Source: an uncultured Flavobacteriaceae bacterium | GTDB taxonomy: Bacteria; Bacteroidota; Bacteroidia; Flavobacteriales; Flavobacteriaceae | Length of the DNA stretch: 45,634 nucleotides | NCBI GenBank assembly: GCA_905181825.1 | Contig: CAJIZJ010000037.1 | Location: 1-45,634, forward strand | Direction of reading: 5' to 3' | In this document: piece by piece, positions 16,360-24,670 of the stretch | Layout of the letters: every line of letters begins with the position of its first letter | Position numbering within the stretch: the stretch's first letter is position 1 | The notes under the pieces: generated by a model | Database searches by the model: none | What the model was told of the DNA's origin: nothing | Seen by the model: the letters and a program-made list of their open reading frames with translations, nothing else | Translations under genes and position numbers: made by a program

Positions 16360-17805
16360 TTATTCGTAATTAATACATATATTTTTTGTTTCAGTAAAAA
16401 ATCGAAGCGCTTCAAAGCCACCCTCGCGACCAACCCCAGATGATTTAACCCCACCGAAAGGGGTGCGTAAATCTCTTTGCATCCAGGTGTTAACCCAAAC
16501 GATTCCGCATTCCAATTGTTCAGAAAAAAACAGACTTCGTTTTAAGTTATTAGTCCACACAGACGCAGACAGACCATACTTAACATCATTAGCCATTTCT
16601 AAAACCTCCGCTTCGGAATTAAAAGGCATTATGGTTACAATGGGCCCAAAAATCTCATCTTGATTTAAGTGACATGAATTTGAGTTTACTTGAATAATAG
16701 TAGGGGTTAAGTAATAGCCGTTTTCGTAGCCTTTTAATTGGACTCTCTTCCCTCCATATAATAATTTACTTTCACTAGAATCTACGCCGTCTATGAAGCT
16801 AAGTACTTTTTCGTAATGACTTTTTGAAACTAAGGCACCAACCTGTGTGGATTCATTTGATGGAGGTCCCACAATTAGTTGGCTTACCCGCTCTATAAAG
16901 TCTATCTTAAACTGTTCAAATAGTGAGGCTTCTACAAAAATTCTACTACCGCACAAACATATTTGTCCTTGATTAGAAAATGAAGATTTTACAGTAGTTG
17001 TTAGCATTTTTTCATAATCGCAGTCTGAAAAAATGATATTTGGATTTTTCCCTCCTAATTCAAGAGATAGTTTTTTAAACATTGGTGCCGCAGTTTTTGC
17101 TATGATTTTCCCTGTTTCTGTTCCCCCTGTAAATGAGATAGCTTTAATGTGAGGGTGTTCAACAATCGCTTGACCTGCAGAGGTGCCTAAGCCATGTACG
17201 ATATTTAAAACTCCTTTTGGAAGTCCAGCTTCGTTGCAAATTTGACCTAACAGAAATGCCGTATAGGGTGTGATTTCGCTGGGTTTAGCAATCACACAAT
17301 TACCTGCTGCCAATGCAGGGGCAATTTTCCAGGTAAGTAAATATAGAGGGAGGTTCCATGGCGAGATACAACCAACAACTCCTAACGGATGCCTCAATGT
17401 ATAGTTAATAGTTTTTTCACTTTTAGTTTCATAACTTTCACTGTAAAACTGAGTGATGGCATGTCCAAAAAATCTAAAGTTACTAGCCGCTCTAGGGATG
17501 TCTACAGTCTTAGCAACGGAAATAGGCTTGCCATTATCTTTACTTTCAGCCTCCGCAAAGCGGTCTAAATTAGCCTCTATTAAACTAGCTATTTTTAGTA
17601 AAATAGCACTTCGTTTTTCTAAGGACGTTTGAGACCATGACACAAAGGCTTTTTTGGCCGCTTTGTAAGCTAAATTCACGTCTTTCAAGCTTGAGTTAGG
17701 AGTTTGTCCATACACACTTCCAATAGAAGGATTATAGTTGTCTAACCATTCGTTTTGAATTGGGTCCAGAAATTCGCCATTGATGTAGTTTTTTAGCTGA
17801 ATCAT
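16360..17805 (-). CDS. aldehyde dehydrogenase, probable 2-aminomuconate-6-semialdehyde dehydrogenase
   Basis: This is a 481-residue NAD(P)-dependent aldehyde dehydrogenase. It has the catalytic Cys C283 in [10 protein letters not shown], the general base Glu in [10 protein letters not shown], the cofactor motif SFTGGTETG, and the C-terminal [16 protein letters not shown]. By sequence style (hydroxymuconic semialdehyde dehydrogenase/ALDH8-like) and by position next to the ACMS decarboxylase it should oxidise 2-aminomuconate semialdehyde to 2-aminomuconate. The ATG overlaps the stop of the RidA-family gene by 4 nt, a sign of translational coupling. Confidence 0.92.
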   Translation of the reverse strand: MIQLKNYINGEFLDPIQNEWLDNYNPSIGSVYGQTPNSSLKDVNLAYKAAKKAFVSWSQTSLEKRSAILLKIASLIEANLDRFAEAESKDNGKPISVAKTVDIPRAASNFRFFGHAITQFYSESYETKSEKTINYTLRHPLGVVGCISPWNLPLYLLTWKIAPALAAGNCVIAKPSEITPYTAFLLGQICNEAGLPKGVLNIVHGLGTSAGQAIVEHPHIKAISFTGGTETGKIIAKTAAPMFKKLSLELGGKNPNIIFSDCDYEKMLTTTVKSSFSNQGQICLCGSRIFVEASLFEQFKIDFIERVSQLIVGPPSNESTQVGALVSKSHYEKVLSFIDGVDSSESKLLYGGKRVQLKGYENGYYLTPTIIQVNSNSCHLNQDEIFGPIVTIMPFNSEAEVLEMANDVKYGLSASVWTNNLKRSLFFSEQLECGIVWVNTWMQRDLRTPFGGVKSSGVGREGGFEALRFFTETKNICINYE

Positions 17806-18206
17806 AGCAGTTTTTTATAGGCCATTACTTTAATCTCGATTACTAAATCTGGATGTGGTAGTTGATGAACAGCAACGGTTGTTCGGGTAGGGCCAGTTTC
17901 TGGCTTAAAAAACTCGCCGTAAACTTTATTGTAACCTGCAAAATCATTCATATTTACTAAAAAAGAGGTAACGTCTACTACGTCGTCTAGGCTTGCACCT
18001 TCACTTATCAAATTAGTGTTTATATTTTTCAGGACTTCACGAGTTTGAATTTCGATATTTAGGTGCTTAGTGCCCATGTCATCAATAATGTCTACGCCTG
18101 CAATACTATTATCTTTTCGTCTTGAGCTTGTTCCAGAAACAAAGATAAAATCGCCTACTCGTTTGGTATGTGGATATGCGCCTCTTGGTGTTACTTTAGT
18201 ACTCAT
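17802..18206 (-). CDS. RidA/YjgF-family protein, probable 2-aminomuconate deaminase
   Basis: This 134-residue RidA-fold protein has [21 protein letters not shown] near the N-terminus, [11 protein letters not shown] in the middle and the Arg-bearing [13 protein letters not shown] with VIEIKVMA at the end. RidA proteins hydrolyse enamines and imines, and in bacterial 2-nitrobenzoate and kynurenine routes the 2-aminomuconate deaminase is of this family. Its place between kmo and the aldehyde dehydrogenase supports that assignment over a general RidA role. It lies 14 nt after kmo. Confidence 0.9.
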   Translation of the reverse strand: MSTKVTPRGAYPHTKRVGDFIFVSGTSSRRKDNSIAGVDIIDDMGTKHLNIEIQTREVLKNINTNLISEGASLDDVVDVTSFLVNMNDFAGYNKVYGEFFKPETGPTRTTVAVHQLPHPDLVIEIKVMAYKKLL

Positions 18207-18220
18207 AGTTTTCTATTTAA

Positions 18221-19624
18221 TTAATACTTAAATGTTCTAGTAATAGTGTCTTCCATAAGAATGTTACTCGTTTCTTCTTGTACTTTTTTAAGTACCTCCT
18301 TAAGGTTTTCTTTTAAGCTTATTTTGTTAGCTGCCAACATGCTTAATATAGCCTTGTCTTGGGCGCGTCCAATAGTCATAGCTTCGTTATACCCAATAGT
18401 TTCTTTAAACGTTACGAGCGAATATTTTGAATGATAAACTTCTGGAAATTTTGCTTCCAGAGCCATTTCAATTTTTCTTTTTTCTTGAAATATTGGATTA
18501 GCAACGTGGTCTTTCATTTCATGAAAATTGTCAATGGCTAGGTCGGCAATGCCGTCAGTATCAATTTTTCTATGGTTTTGAAAGTCTTTGAAAGTTGCTT
18601 CCCAGTCTCCTTCATGTGTATCTAAAAACGCATCGAACTCTACAACATCTTCAAAAGAAGCATTCATCCCTTGTCCGTAAAAAGGAACGATAGCATGTGC
18701 AGAATCGCCTAAAAGTAAGCTGTGCCCTTTGTAATTCCATGGAAAACATTTAACAGTTCCTAAAGGAGCGGTTGGGTTTTCGAAAAACTCAACAGCTAAA
18801 TTTGGCATGAGTTCAAGTGCGTCAGGAAACTCCTTTTCAAAAAATTCAGTTACAATTTCAGGACTTGTAAGGTTGTTAAAATTGTAGGTTCCAGATTCAT
18901 AACTTAAAAACAGTGTAACTGTAAAGCTGCCATTTAAATTAGGTAATGCTATAATCATGAAGTCGCCCCTTGGCCAAATATGAAGTGCGTTCTTATAGGT
19001 TTTAAAACCGCCCTTTTGGTCGGGCTGAATGGTCAGCTCTTTATAGCCATGTGTAAGATAGTTTTGGGAAAAACTAAATAAAAACTTGCGCTCTTTAAAG
19101 TAGCTTTTTCGCAATGCGGACCCTGCACCATCTGTTCCAAATATGAGATCTGAAGAAATTTTAAAACCAGTTCCAGAAATGGTATCTTCAAAAGAGGCTT
19201 CCTTATTGTCAAAGTCTACGTTAGTACAGCGTTTTTGGAACTCTATAGTGACATTCTCAAGGGCCTCTGCTTCGTCTAGTAGCAGAGCCGTTAGTAACTC
19301 TCTTGAAATTGAATTTATAGATTCGTTATCACGTCCACTATAGTTTGATAGAAATGTATTTCCTTCAATATCATGTACCATTCGACCATGCATAGGAATA
19401 CATAATGATTGGACCTTTGATTCTAGACCTACCAATTTAATCGCTTTAAGTCCGCGATTAGAAAAGGCTAAGTTAATGGAGCGTCCAGCGCTCATATCTA
19501 CAGTTCTCAAATCTGGACGCATTTCTACCACATGAACTTTAAATCCACGCTGTCCAAGCCTTAGGGCAAGTAGGGATCCACAAAGTCCGGCTCCAATAAT
19601 TAATACGCTTTCTTGTTTAGGCAT
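18221..19624 (-). CDS. kmo: kynurenine 3-monooxygenase
   Basis: This FAD-dependent hydroxylase converts L-kynurenine to 3-hydroxykynurenine with NADPH and O2. Its 467 residues fit the family. The N-terminal Rossmann motif is IIGAGLCGSLLALRLGQRG with the acidic HVVEMRPD, followed by the conserved SINLAFSNRGLKA. The second FAD motif is LLLGDSAHAIVPFYGQGMNASFEDV. The C-terminal region has the helical arrangement of bacterial Kmo. Its ATG overlaps the kynU stop by 8 nt, so the two first enzymes of the operon are coupled. Confidence 0.97.
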   Translation of the reverse strand: MPKQESVLIIGAGLCGSLLALRLGQRGFKVHVVEMRPDLRTVDMSAGRSINLAFSNRGLKAIKLVGLESKVQSLCIPMHGRMVHDIEGNTFLSNYSGRDNESINSISRELLTALLLDEAEALENVTIEFQKRCTNVDFDNKEASFEDTISGTGFKISSDLIFGTDGAGSALRKSYFKERKFLFSFSQNYLTHGYKELTIQPDQKGGFKTYKNALHIWPRGDFMIIALPNLNGSFTVTLFLSYESGTYNFNNLTSPEIVTEFFEKEFPDALELMPNLAVEFFENPTAPLGTVKCFPWNYKGHSLLLGDSAHAIVPFYGQGMNASFEDVVEFDAFLDTHEGDWEATFKDFQNHRKIDTDGIADLAIDNFHEMKDHVANPIFQEKRKIEMALEAKFPEVYHSKYSLVTFKETIGYNEAMTIGRAQDKAILSMLAANKISLKENLKEVLKKVQEETSNILMEDTITRTFKY

Positions 19625-20888
19625 TTAGAATATTTTTTAATTTTTCGACCATTTTAAAAACATCTTTAAATGAATTATAAAATGGCACTGGCGCACAGCG
19701 TATGACGTCTGGAGTTCTCCAGTCAGTTATCACATGTGCCTCTGTTAGTTTTGTGTGTAAAGATTTATTAGCATTTTTTACCTGTATCGATAATTGACAC
19801 CCCCTTTGTTCTGGGTCTGTTGGAGTGATAATAGAAATATCTTTATTGTTTAATTCTAAGATTAGATATTCTAAATAGCCCGTAAGGAGTCTTGATTTCT
19901 TTATCAAGGCATTCATTCCAACTTCATTAAATAATTCTAGGGATGCTTTGATAGCTGCCATAGATAAAATTGGAGGGTTACTTAGTTGCCAACCTTCTGC
20001 TCCAGGAGTGATGTCTAGAGGCTGCCTCATATCAAATCGTGTAGCTTTATTTTGACTCCACCACCCTGCAAATCGTTTCAAAGTTTGATCGTTTGCATAA
20101 CGTTCATGAACGAAAATCCCCCCAAGACTTCCAGGTCCAGAATTCATATATTTATAGGTGCACCATGCAGCAAAATCGACACCACTTTCGTGTAGATTTG
20201 GCTGAATATTTCCAACTCCGTGCGCCAAGTCAATACCTACTTTACATCCTTTTCTACGTCCAAGCTGACTAATTTTTTTTAAATCTAAATATTGTCCAGT
20301 ATAATAATTGACTCCACCAATTAACAGTAATGCGATTTCTTCGCCTTGTGATTCAAGAATTGACTCCAAATCTTCAATATTAAGCAGCGTTTCTCCTTTT
20401 CTTGGAGACCATTCAATTAATGAGTCTGACGGATCAAATCCATGAAATTTTAATTGGGTTTCTACAGCATACCGATCTGAGGGAAAGGCATCACTCTCAA
20501 TAAGAATTTTATGTTTTAATTTCGTGGGTTGATAAAAGGATACCATTAACAAATGTAGATTTGTGGTCAATGTATTCATTATCACTACCTCTATGGGTTT
20601 AGCTCCGACAATTTGAGCCATTGTTTCTGTAAGAAACTCGTGGTAGGGCATCCAAGGGTTTTTGGCTTCAAAATGACCTTCTACTCCTAAGTTAGCCCAG
20701 TCATCTAGCTCTTGCTTAATATGGTTTTTGGTTTCTTTCGGTTGAAGTCCAAGAGAATTGCCTGTAAAGTAAAGCCATTCATCTCCCTCAGAGTTTTTAG
20801 GAATATGAAACTTTTTGCGATAATGAGCTAAAGGATCATGGAGATCTTGGTCTTTAGCATATTCGATTCCTAGCTTGAAATTTGTCAA
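19617..20888 (-). CDS. kynU: kynureninase
   Basis: This PLP-dependent hydrolase cleaves (3-hydroxy)kynurenine to (3-hydroxy)anthranilate plus alanine. It has 423 residues. It shows YFTGNSLGLQPK, the Asp motif GIDLAHGVGN and the PLP-binding Lys K246 in CTYKYMNSGPGSLGG. The start is a TTG: MTNFKLG-type N-termini are expected for the family and no in-frame ATG occurs before residue ~90. A perfect -7 box lies 22 nt upstream of this TTG. It is the first gene of the eight-gene operon. Confidence 0.96.
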   Translation of the reverse strand: MTNFKLGIEYAKDQDLHDPLAHYRKKFHIPKNSEGDEWLYFTGNSLGLQPKETKNHIKQELDDWANLGVEGHFEAKNPWMPYHEFLTETMAQIVGAKPIEVVIMNTLTTNLHLLMVSFYQPTKLKHKILIESDAFPSDRYAVETQLKFHGFDPSDSLIEWSPRKGETLLNIEDLESILESQGEEIALLLIGGVNYYTGQYLDLKKISQLGRRKGCKVGIDLAHGVGNIQPNLHESGVDFAAWCTYKYMNSGPGSLGGIFVHERYANDQTLKRFAGWWSQNKATRFDMRQPLDITPGAEGWQLSNPPILSMAAIKASLELFNEVGMNALIKKSRLLTGYLEYLILELNNKDISIITPTDPEQRGCQLSIQVKNANKSLHTKLTEAHVITDWRTPDVIRCAPVPFYNSFKDVFKMVEKLKNILNA

Positions 20889-20910
20889 TATGTTGAGGTT
20901 TGAATTCTTT

Positions 20911-20918
20911 CAAAAATA
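20911..20918 (-). promoter_or_regulatory. -7 box TATTTTTG of the kynurenine operon
   Basis: This is a perfect TAnnTTTG on the minus strand in the 76-nt gap between kynU and msrA, 22 nt before the kynU TTG start. It is the only promoter candidate I see for the eight-gene operon. I see no obvious operator around it. Confidence 0.6.
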
Positions 20919-20964
20919 GGCATTTTCGGCTTAAAATAAAATTGATACTTTAAACTTTAGCCTG

Positions 20965-21615
20965 TTATTTTAGCAACTGTGGAAATTTCTGCTTAAATTT
21001 TAGTAATCTTGGAATAGATACGTTTTTTACATAAGGGTTATTTGGGTGAAGTCGCTCATAGTTTTGATGATAATCTTCTCCTTGCCAAAATTTTAGAAAG
21101 GGATATACTTCTGCTGCTACTTTTACTTGGAGTTTTTTTTCAAGTTTTTTTATCTTATTTATAATCTCAACCTTTTGATCTTCATTTTGGTAAAAAACAA
21201 TAGAACGGTATTGGGAGCCACGATCAGGACCTTGACCATTTACTTGTGTAATGTTTTGTGATCCAAAATAGACATCTAATAGAGTAGAAAAACTCACTAT
21301 GCTAGGGCTATAGTAAACCTCAACAGCTTCTGCATGTCCAGTTCTCCCAGTGTTGCTTAGCTGGTAAGTTGGGCTCTCTGTGTGTCCACCTGTATAGCCA
21401 TTAATAACTTCGGTAACGCCATTCACACTTTCATAAACAGCTTCAACACACCAAAAACAACCACTGGCAAAATAGGCTTTAGCTAATCCATTTTCGATAG
21501 GTACTTCAATAGCTTTGGCATTAATGACAGTGTCTTGCTTACTTGTTGATTTTTTTGTTTGACAACTCGTAAAGCTGAAGCTTAAACTAATAAATAGTGT
21601 TAGAATGTTTTTCAT
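20965..21615 (-). CDS. msrA: peptide-methionine (S)-S-oxide reductase, lipoprotein form
   Basis: MsrA repairs the S-epimer of oxidised methionine. The catalytic motif is G52-C53-F54-W55-C56, followed by GYTGGHTESPTY, GHAEAVEVYY and the C-terminal QGEDYHQNY. The first 18 residues form a lipoprotein signal with lipobox FTSC (lipid-modified C18), so this copy is anchored in the cell envelope and would protect periplasmic proteins. At 216 residues it is the usual MsrA domain plus signal and linker. No MsrB is fused or adjacent. Confidence 0.96.
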   Translation of the reverse strand: MKNILTLFISLSFSFTSCQTKKSTSKQDTVINAKAIEVPIENGLAKAYFASGCFWCVEAVYESVNGVTEVINGYTGGHTESPTYQLSNTGRTGHAEAVEVYYSPSIVSFSTLLDVYFGSQNITQVNGQGPDRGSQYRSIVFYQNEDQKVEIINKIKKLEKKLQVKVAAEVYPFLKFWQGEDYHQNYERLHPNNPYVKNVSIPRLLKFKQKFPQLLK

Positions 21616-21684
21616 TAGTGGTTTTTAATTACGATATAAAACTACACTCCTTTTTTTATAAAAATGTGAAAGTTATATTAAATA

Positions 21685-21713
21685 AAAAGCCTTCACATTT
21701 GGAAGGCTTTTTA
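21685..21713 (-). terminator. intrinsic terminator after the Nif3 / coiled-coil gene pair
   Basis: An inverted repeat of 11 bp (AAAAAGCCTTC at 21685-21695 with GAAGGCTTTTT at 21703-21713) has a 7-nt loop. It lies 21 nt past the stop of the minus-strand gene ending at 21735. Because A and T runs flank both sides, it could work in either direction. Confidence 0.8.
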
Positions 21714-21734
21714 AAGTAACAGTGTTTAGGTAAA

Positions 21735-22514
21735 TTATAGTTTAGAAAATAATTTTTCCATTTTAACCTTTTGTTCTTCGGCTAATACAGCGTCTACTAA
21801 AATTCGTCCGCTATGCTCATCCGTAATTATTTTTTTACGTGAGGCAATCTCCATTTGAATTTGAGGAGGAATTGTAAAATAAGATCCTCCAGATGCACCT
21901 CTTTCTATTGCTACAATAGCTAATCCGTTTTTTACGCTTGCACGTATTTTTGAATAAGAAGCGACCAGTCTAGTTTCGATTTTTGTCTTGTAGTCTTCAG
22001 ACTTTAAAAGTAAAAGCTTTTCTTCTTTTTCAGTTTCAGCAAGAATATCATTTAAGTCTGCTTTTTTGTGTTTTAAGTGAGTTTCACGTTCTTGTAAACG
22101 TTCTTTAGTCCCATTAATAACCTCATTCTTTTGTTCAATTTGAGCGCTAAATTCTTTGATGTGTTTATCCGCTAATTGAATTTCTAACTCTTGGAATTCA
22201 ACTTCTTTACTTAAAGAGTTAAATTCACGATTATTACGAACATTTTTTTGTTGCTCAGTATATTTTTTTATCAACCCTTTAGCTTCTTCAATAAGATTCT
22301 TTTTGGATTTGATTTGACTGTCAATGTCTGTAAGACTGTCTTCTAATTTCTGAACTCTAAGTTTAAAGCCTTCAACGTCATCTTCAAGATCTCGAACTTC
22401 TAATGGAAGCTCTCCACGTACATTTCTAATTTCGTCAACTCTTGAATCTATTAATTGTAAATCATAAAGAGCTCTTAATCGTTCCTCTACGGTTAATTCT
22501 TTCTTTTTAGCCAT
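21735..22514 (-). CDS. coiled-coil protein with a cysteine-less C4-type zinc-ribbon domain
   Basis: This 259-residue protein has a long coiled coil (about residues 10-180, heptad-rich in Lys/Glu/Leu) and a C-terminal domain of the zf-RING_7 / DUF164 family. In that family the ribbon carries CxxC twice, roughly ACGGC and CEHCGR. Here the same positions read ASGGS and DEHSGR, and the protein contains no cysteine at all, so it cannot bind zinc that way. The family is proposed to act with nucleic acids, but no function is settled. It starts 2 nt after the Nif3-like gene, a common Bacteroidota pairing. Confidence 0.9.
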   Translation of the reverse strand: MAKKKELTVEERLRALYDLQLIDSRVDEIRNVRGELPLEVRDLEDDVEGFKLRVQKLEDSLTDIDSQIKSKKNLIEEAKGLIKKYTEQQKNVRNNREFNSLSKEVEFQELEIQLADKHIKEFSAQIEQKNEVINGTKERLQERETHLKHKKADLNDILAETEKEEKLLLLKSEDYKTKIETRLVASYSKIRASVKNGLAIVAIERGASGGSYFTIPPQIQMEIASRKKIITDEHSGRILVDAVLAEEQKVKMEKLFSKL

Positions 22515-22516
22515 GC

Positions 22517-23611
22517 TTATATATACTTTACAGGATTTGTGTTTATCTTTGATAAAAGGACTGCAAAATTAGTAATTTTTTTCTTAAGATATGCTACTAA
22601 AATATTTTTTATATGCTGTTCACCTTCATAGTGTCCTATATCACTCAATAGTAAGTCGTTTTCAGCCCTATAAAAATCGTGATATTTAAGATCTGAAGTT
22701 ATAAAAGCCTCAGCTCCAGCTAATTTAGCTGCTTCTATAGCAAAGCTTCCAGATCCTCCTAAAACTGCAACTTTGTGAATTGGTGTGTCTAATAGTTTGG
22801 AGTGTCGTACGACTGAACAATTAAGCTTGTTTTTTATAAAAGTTAAAAACTCAGTGCTTTCCATAGGTTTTTCCAAATAGCCAACCATTCCCATTCCAAT
22901 ATGTTGATTTGTGTTTTCTAACGTAATAATTTCATAGGCCACTTCTTCATAAGGGTGGTTTTGAAATAAAGTATTCAGAATTCTTTTCTCAAGATGTTTG
23001 TCAAAACTTATTTTAATCTGAATTTCTATTTCTTTATGTAATTTATGTTTCTCTCCAACGACTGGATTAGAGTTTTTATTTCCTTTAAAAGTTCCTTCTC
23101 CTGTTAGGTTAAAACTACAGTTGTCATAATTTCCAATACTTCCAGCACCAACTAGAAATAAGGCAGCCCTTAATTCCTCTGCATTTTTTGTAGGAACATA
23201 AGTTGTAAGTTGTTTTATGGTACCTACTTGTGGAATTAGTACTGTTTTGTTTTGTATACCTAGTAAATCACAAAGACTTCCGTTTACTCCGTCAAAAGCA
23301 TTATCTAATGCAGTATGAATAGCATAAATTGCAATTTTATTTTCAATTGCTTTAAGAACAACTCGTTCAACATAACTATTTCCAGTTATCTTTTTTAATC
23401 CTTTAAATATAATAGGATGGAAGCTGACTATTAAGTTACATTGGTTCTCAATCGCCTCGTCAACAACATTTTCAAGGGTGTCTAATGTGACTAAAACCCC
23501 TGTTATTCTCGTGTTTTTATCCCCTACTAAAAGGCCTACATTATCAAATTCTTCGGCATAGGCAAGGGGGGCCAAATCCTCTAAGTGTGTGATAACATCA
23601 TGAACTATCAT
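22517..23611 (-). CDS. Nif3-like dinuclear metal center protein (YbgI family)
   Basis: This 364-residue member of the Nif3/YbgI family is the long form with an inserted PII-like domain between two halves. The metal-binding residues lie in SFHPIIFKGLK, YAIHTALDNA and the C-terminal SDIGHYEGEQH; the N-terminal AEEFDNVGLLVGD is the family signature. These proteins bind two metal ions; the name GTP cyclohydrolase I type 2 comes from a weak activity of a relative, and the real role is uncertain. A perfect -7 box lies 17 nt upstream. Confidence 0.94.
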   Translation of the reverse strand: MIVHDVITHLEDLAPLAYAEEFDNVGLLVGDKNTRITGVLVTLDTLENVVDEAIENQCNLIVSFHPIIFKGLKKITGNSYVERVVLKAIENKIAIYAIHTALDNAFDGVNGSLCDLLGIQNKTVLIPQVGTIKQLTTYVPTKNAEELRAALFLVGAGSIGNYDNCSFNLTGEGTFKGNKNSNPVVGEKHKLHKEIEIQIKISFDKHLEKRILNTLFQNHPYEEVAYEIITLENTNQHIGMGMVGYLEKPMESTEFLTFIKNKLNCSVVRHSKLLDTPIHKVAVLGGSGSFAIEAAKLAGAEAFITSDLKYHDFYRAENDLLLSDIGHYEGEQHIKNILVAYLKKKITNFAVLLSKINTNPVKYI

Positions 23612-23628
23612 AACTTTTTGTTTAACTT

Positions 23629-23636
23629 CAAAGATA
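23629..23636 (-). promoter_or_regulatory. -7 box TATCTTTG of the Nif3-like gene
   Basis: This is a perfect TAnnTTTG on the minus strand, 17 nt before the ATG at 23611. It shares a 45-nt spacer with the divergent lpxK, whose own candidate element TACTTTCG (one mismatch, 23644-23651) ends 5 nt before the lpxK GTG. Confidence 0.6.
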
Positions 23637-23656
23637 AAATAATTACTTTCGTTGTA

Positions 23657-24670
23657 GTGAAGCTTTTAAGAAAAATATTATTCCCCTTTGTACCACTCTA
23701 TTATGTGGTGGTGTTTTTAAGAAACAAATTATATGATTGGTCTTTTTTGAAGTCCAAATCTTATGAGTTTCCGCTTATTTGTGTGGGTAATTTATCTGTT
23801 GGGGGCACTGGAAAAACTCCAATGGTTGAGTATTTAATTTCATTTCTCAACAAAAATCATCAGTTAGCAATTTTAAGCCGTGGCTACGGTCGTGCTTCTA
23901 AAGGATTTGTAATTGCAGGTTTGACAACCGCTTCTAAAGACATTGGAGATGAGCCGTTTCAAATATTTAATAAGTTTGAGGATGTAATCGTTGCTGTTGA
24001 TTCAGACCGACAAAATGGTTTGCAAATTTTGAAAAATGAACACCCCTCAGCGGAAATTGTTTTATTAGATGATGCATTTCAGCATCGTAAAGTATTGGCG
24101 GGATTTAATATTCTTCTAACTGCCTACGATCAGCTCTATTGTAATGACTTTGTATTGCCAACGGGCAATTTAAGAGAGCCTAAGTCAGGGGCTAAAAGAG
24201 CGCAAGTTATAATAGTGACTAAGTGCCCGGATACTATAAGTGTTCAACATAAGATAGATGTTATTAAGCGCTTGAACCCACAACCTTATCAAAATATTTT
24301 TTTTAGTACGATACGCTATAGTAATATGCTCATTTCGTCTAATGGGAGTCGCCCATTAACAGATCTCAAAGGAACCAGTTTCACCCTAGTAACTGGAATT
24401 GCAAACCCAATGCCTTTAGTCGCTTATTTAACTTCAATAGGACTTAATTTTGAACATTTAAATTACAAAGATCATCATGATTTTTCTGAATCCGAAGAAG
24501 AACTTATTTATTCAAAATCGTTGGTGTTGACTACTGAAAAAGATTTTTCAAGATTAAACACGAAAGCCCACAATGGATTGTTCTACTTACCAATTCAATT
24601 GATTATTGATAGAGCCGAGAAGTTTGAAAGTTTGGTTACGTCTTATGTGAAGCAATATGATGCTTCTTAA
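23657..24670 (+). CDS. lpxK: tetraacyldisaccharide 4'-kinase (lipid A synthesis)
   Basis: LpxK phosphorylates the 4' position of the lipid A precursor at the inner face of the inner membrane. The Walker A loop is LSVGGTGKTP, followed by the LSRGYGR motif, DSDRQNG and LDDAFQHR, all standard. I chose the GTG at 23657, giving 337 residues beginning VKLLRKILFPF, because that N-terminus matches the family (a membrane-associated hydrophobic start). Earlier in-frame starts would run into the divergent Nif3 gene and promoter. The stop shares TTAA at 24667-24670 with the convergent gap gene. Confidence 0.94.
   Translation: MKLLRKILFPFVPLYYVVVFLRNKLYDWSFLKSKSYEFPLICVGNLSVGGTGKTPMVEYLISFLNKNHQLAILSRGYGRASKGFVIAGLTTASKDIGDEPFQIFNKFEDVIVAVDSDRQNGLQILKNEHPSAEIVLLDDAFQHRKVLAGFNILLTAYDQLYCNDFVLPTGNLREPKSGAKRAQVIIVTKCPDTISVQHKIDVIKRLNPQPYQNIFFSTIRYSNMLISSNGSRPLTDLKGTSFTLVTGIANPMPLVAYLTSIGLNFEHLNYKDHHDFSESEEELIYSKSLVLTTEKDFSRLNTKAHNGLFYLPIQLIIDRAEKFESLVTSYVKQYDAS

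Noticed and set aside
23585-23656. Longer lpxK reading frame starting at 23585
   Set aside because: It would overlap the divergent Nif3-like gene, and the added residues are unlike LpxK N-termini; the GTG at 23657 gives the normal family length.
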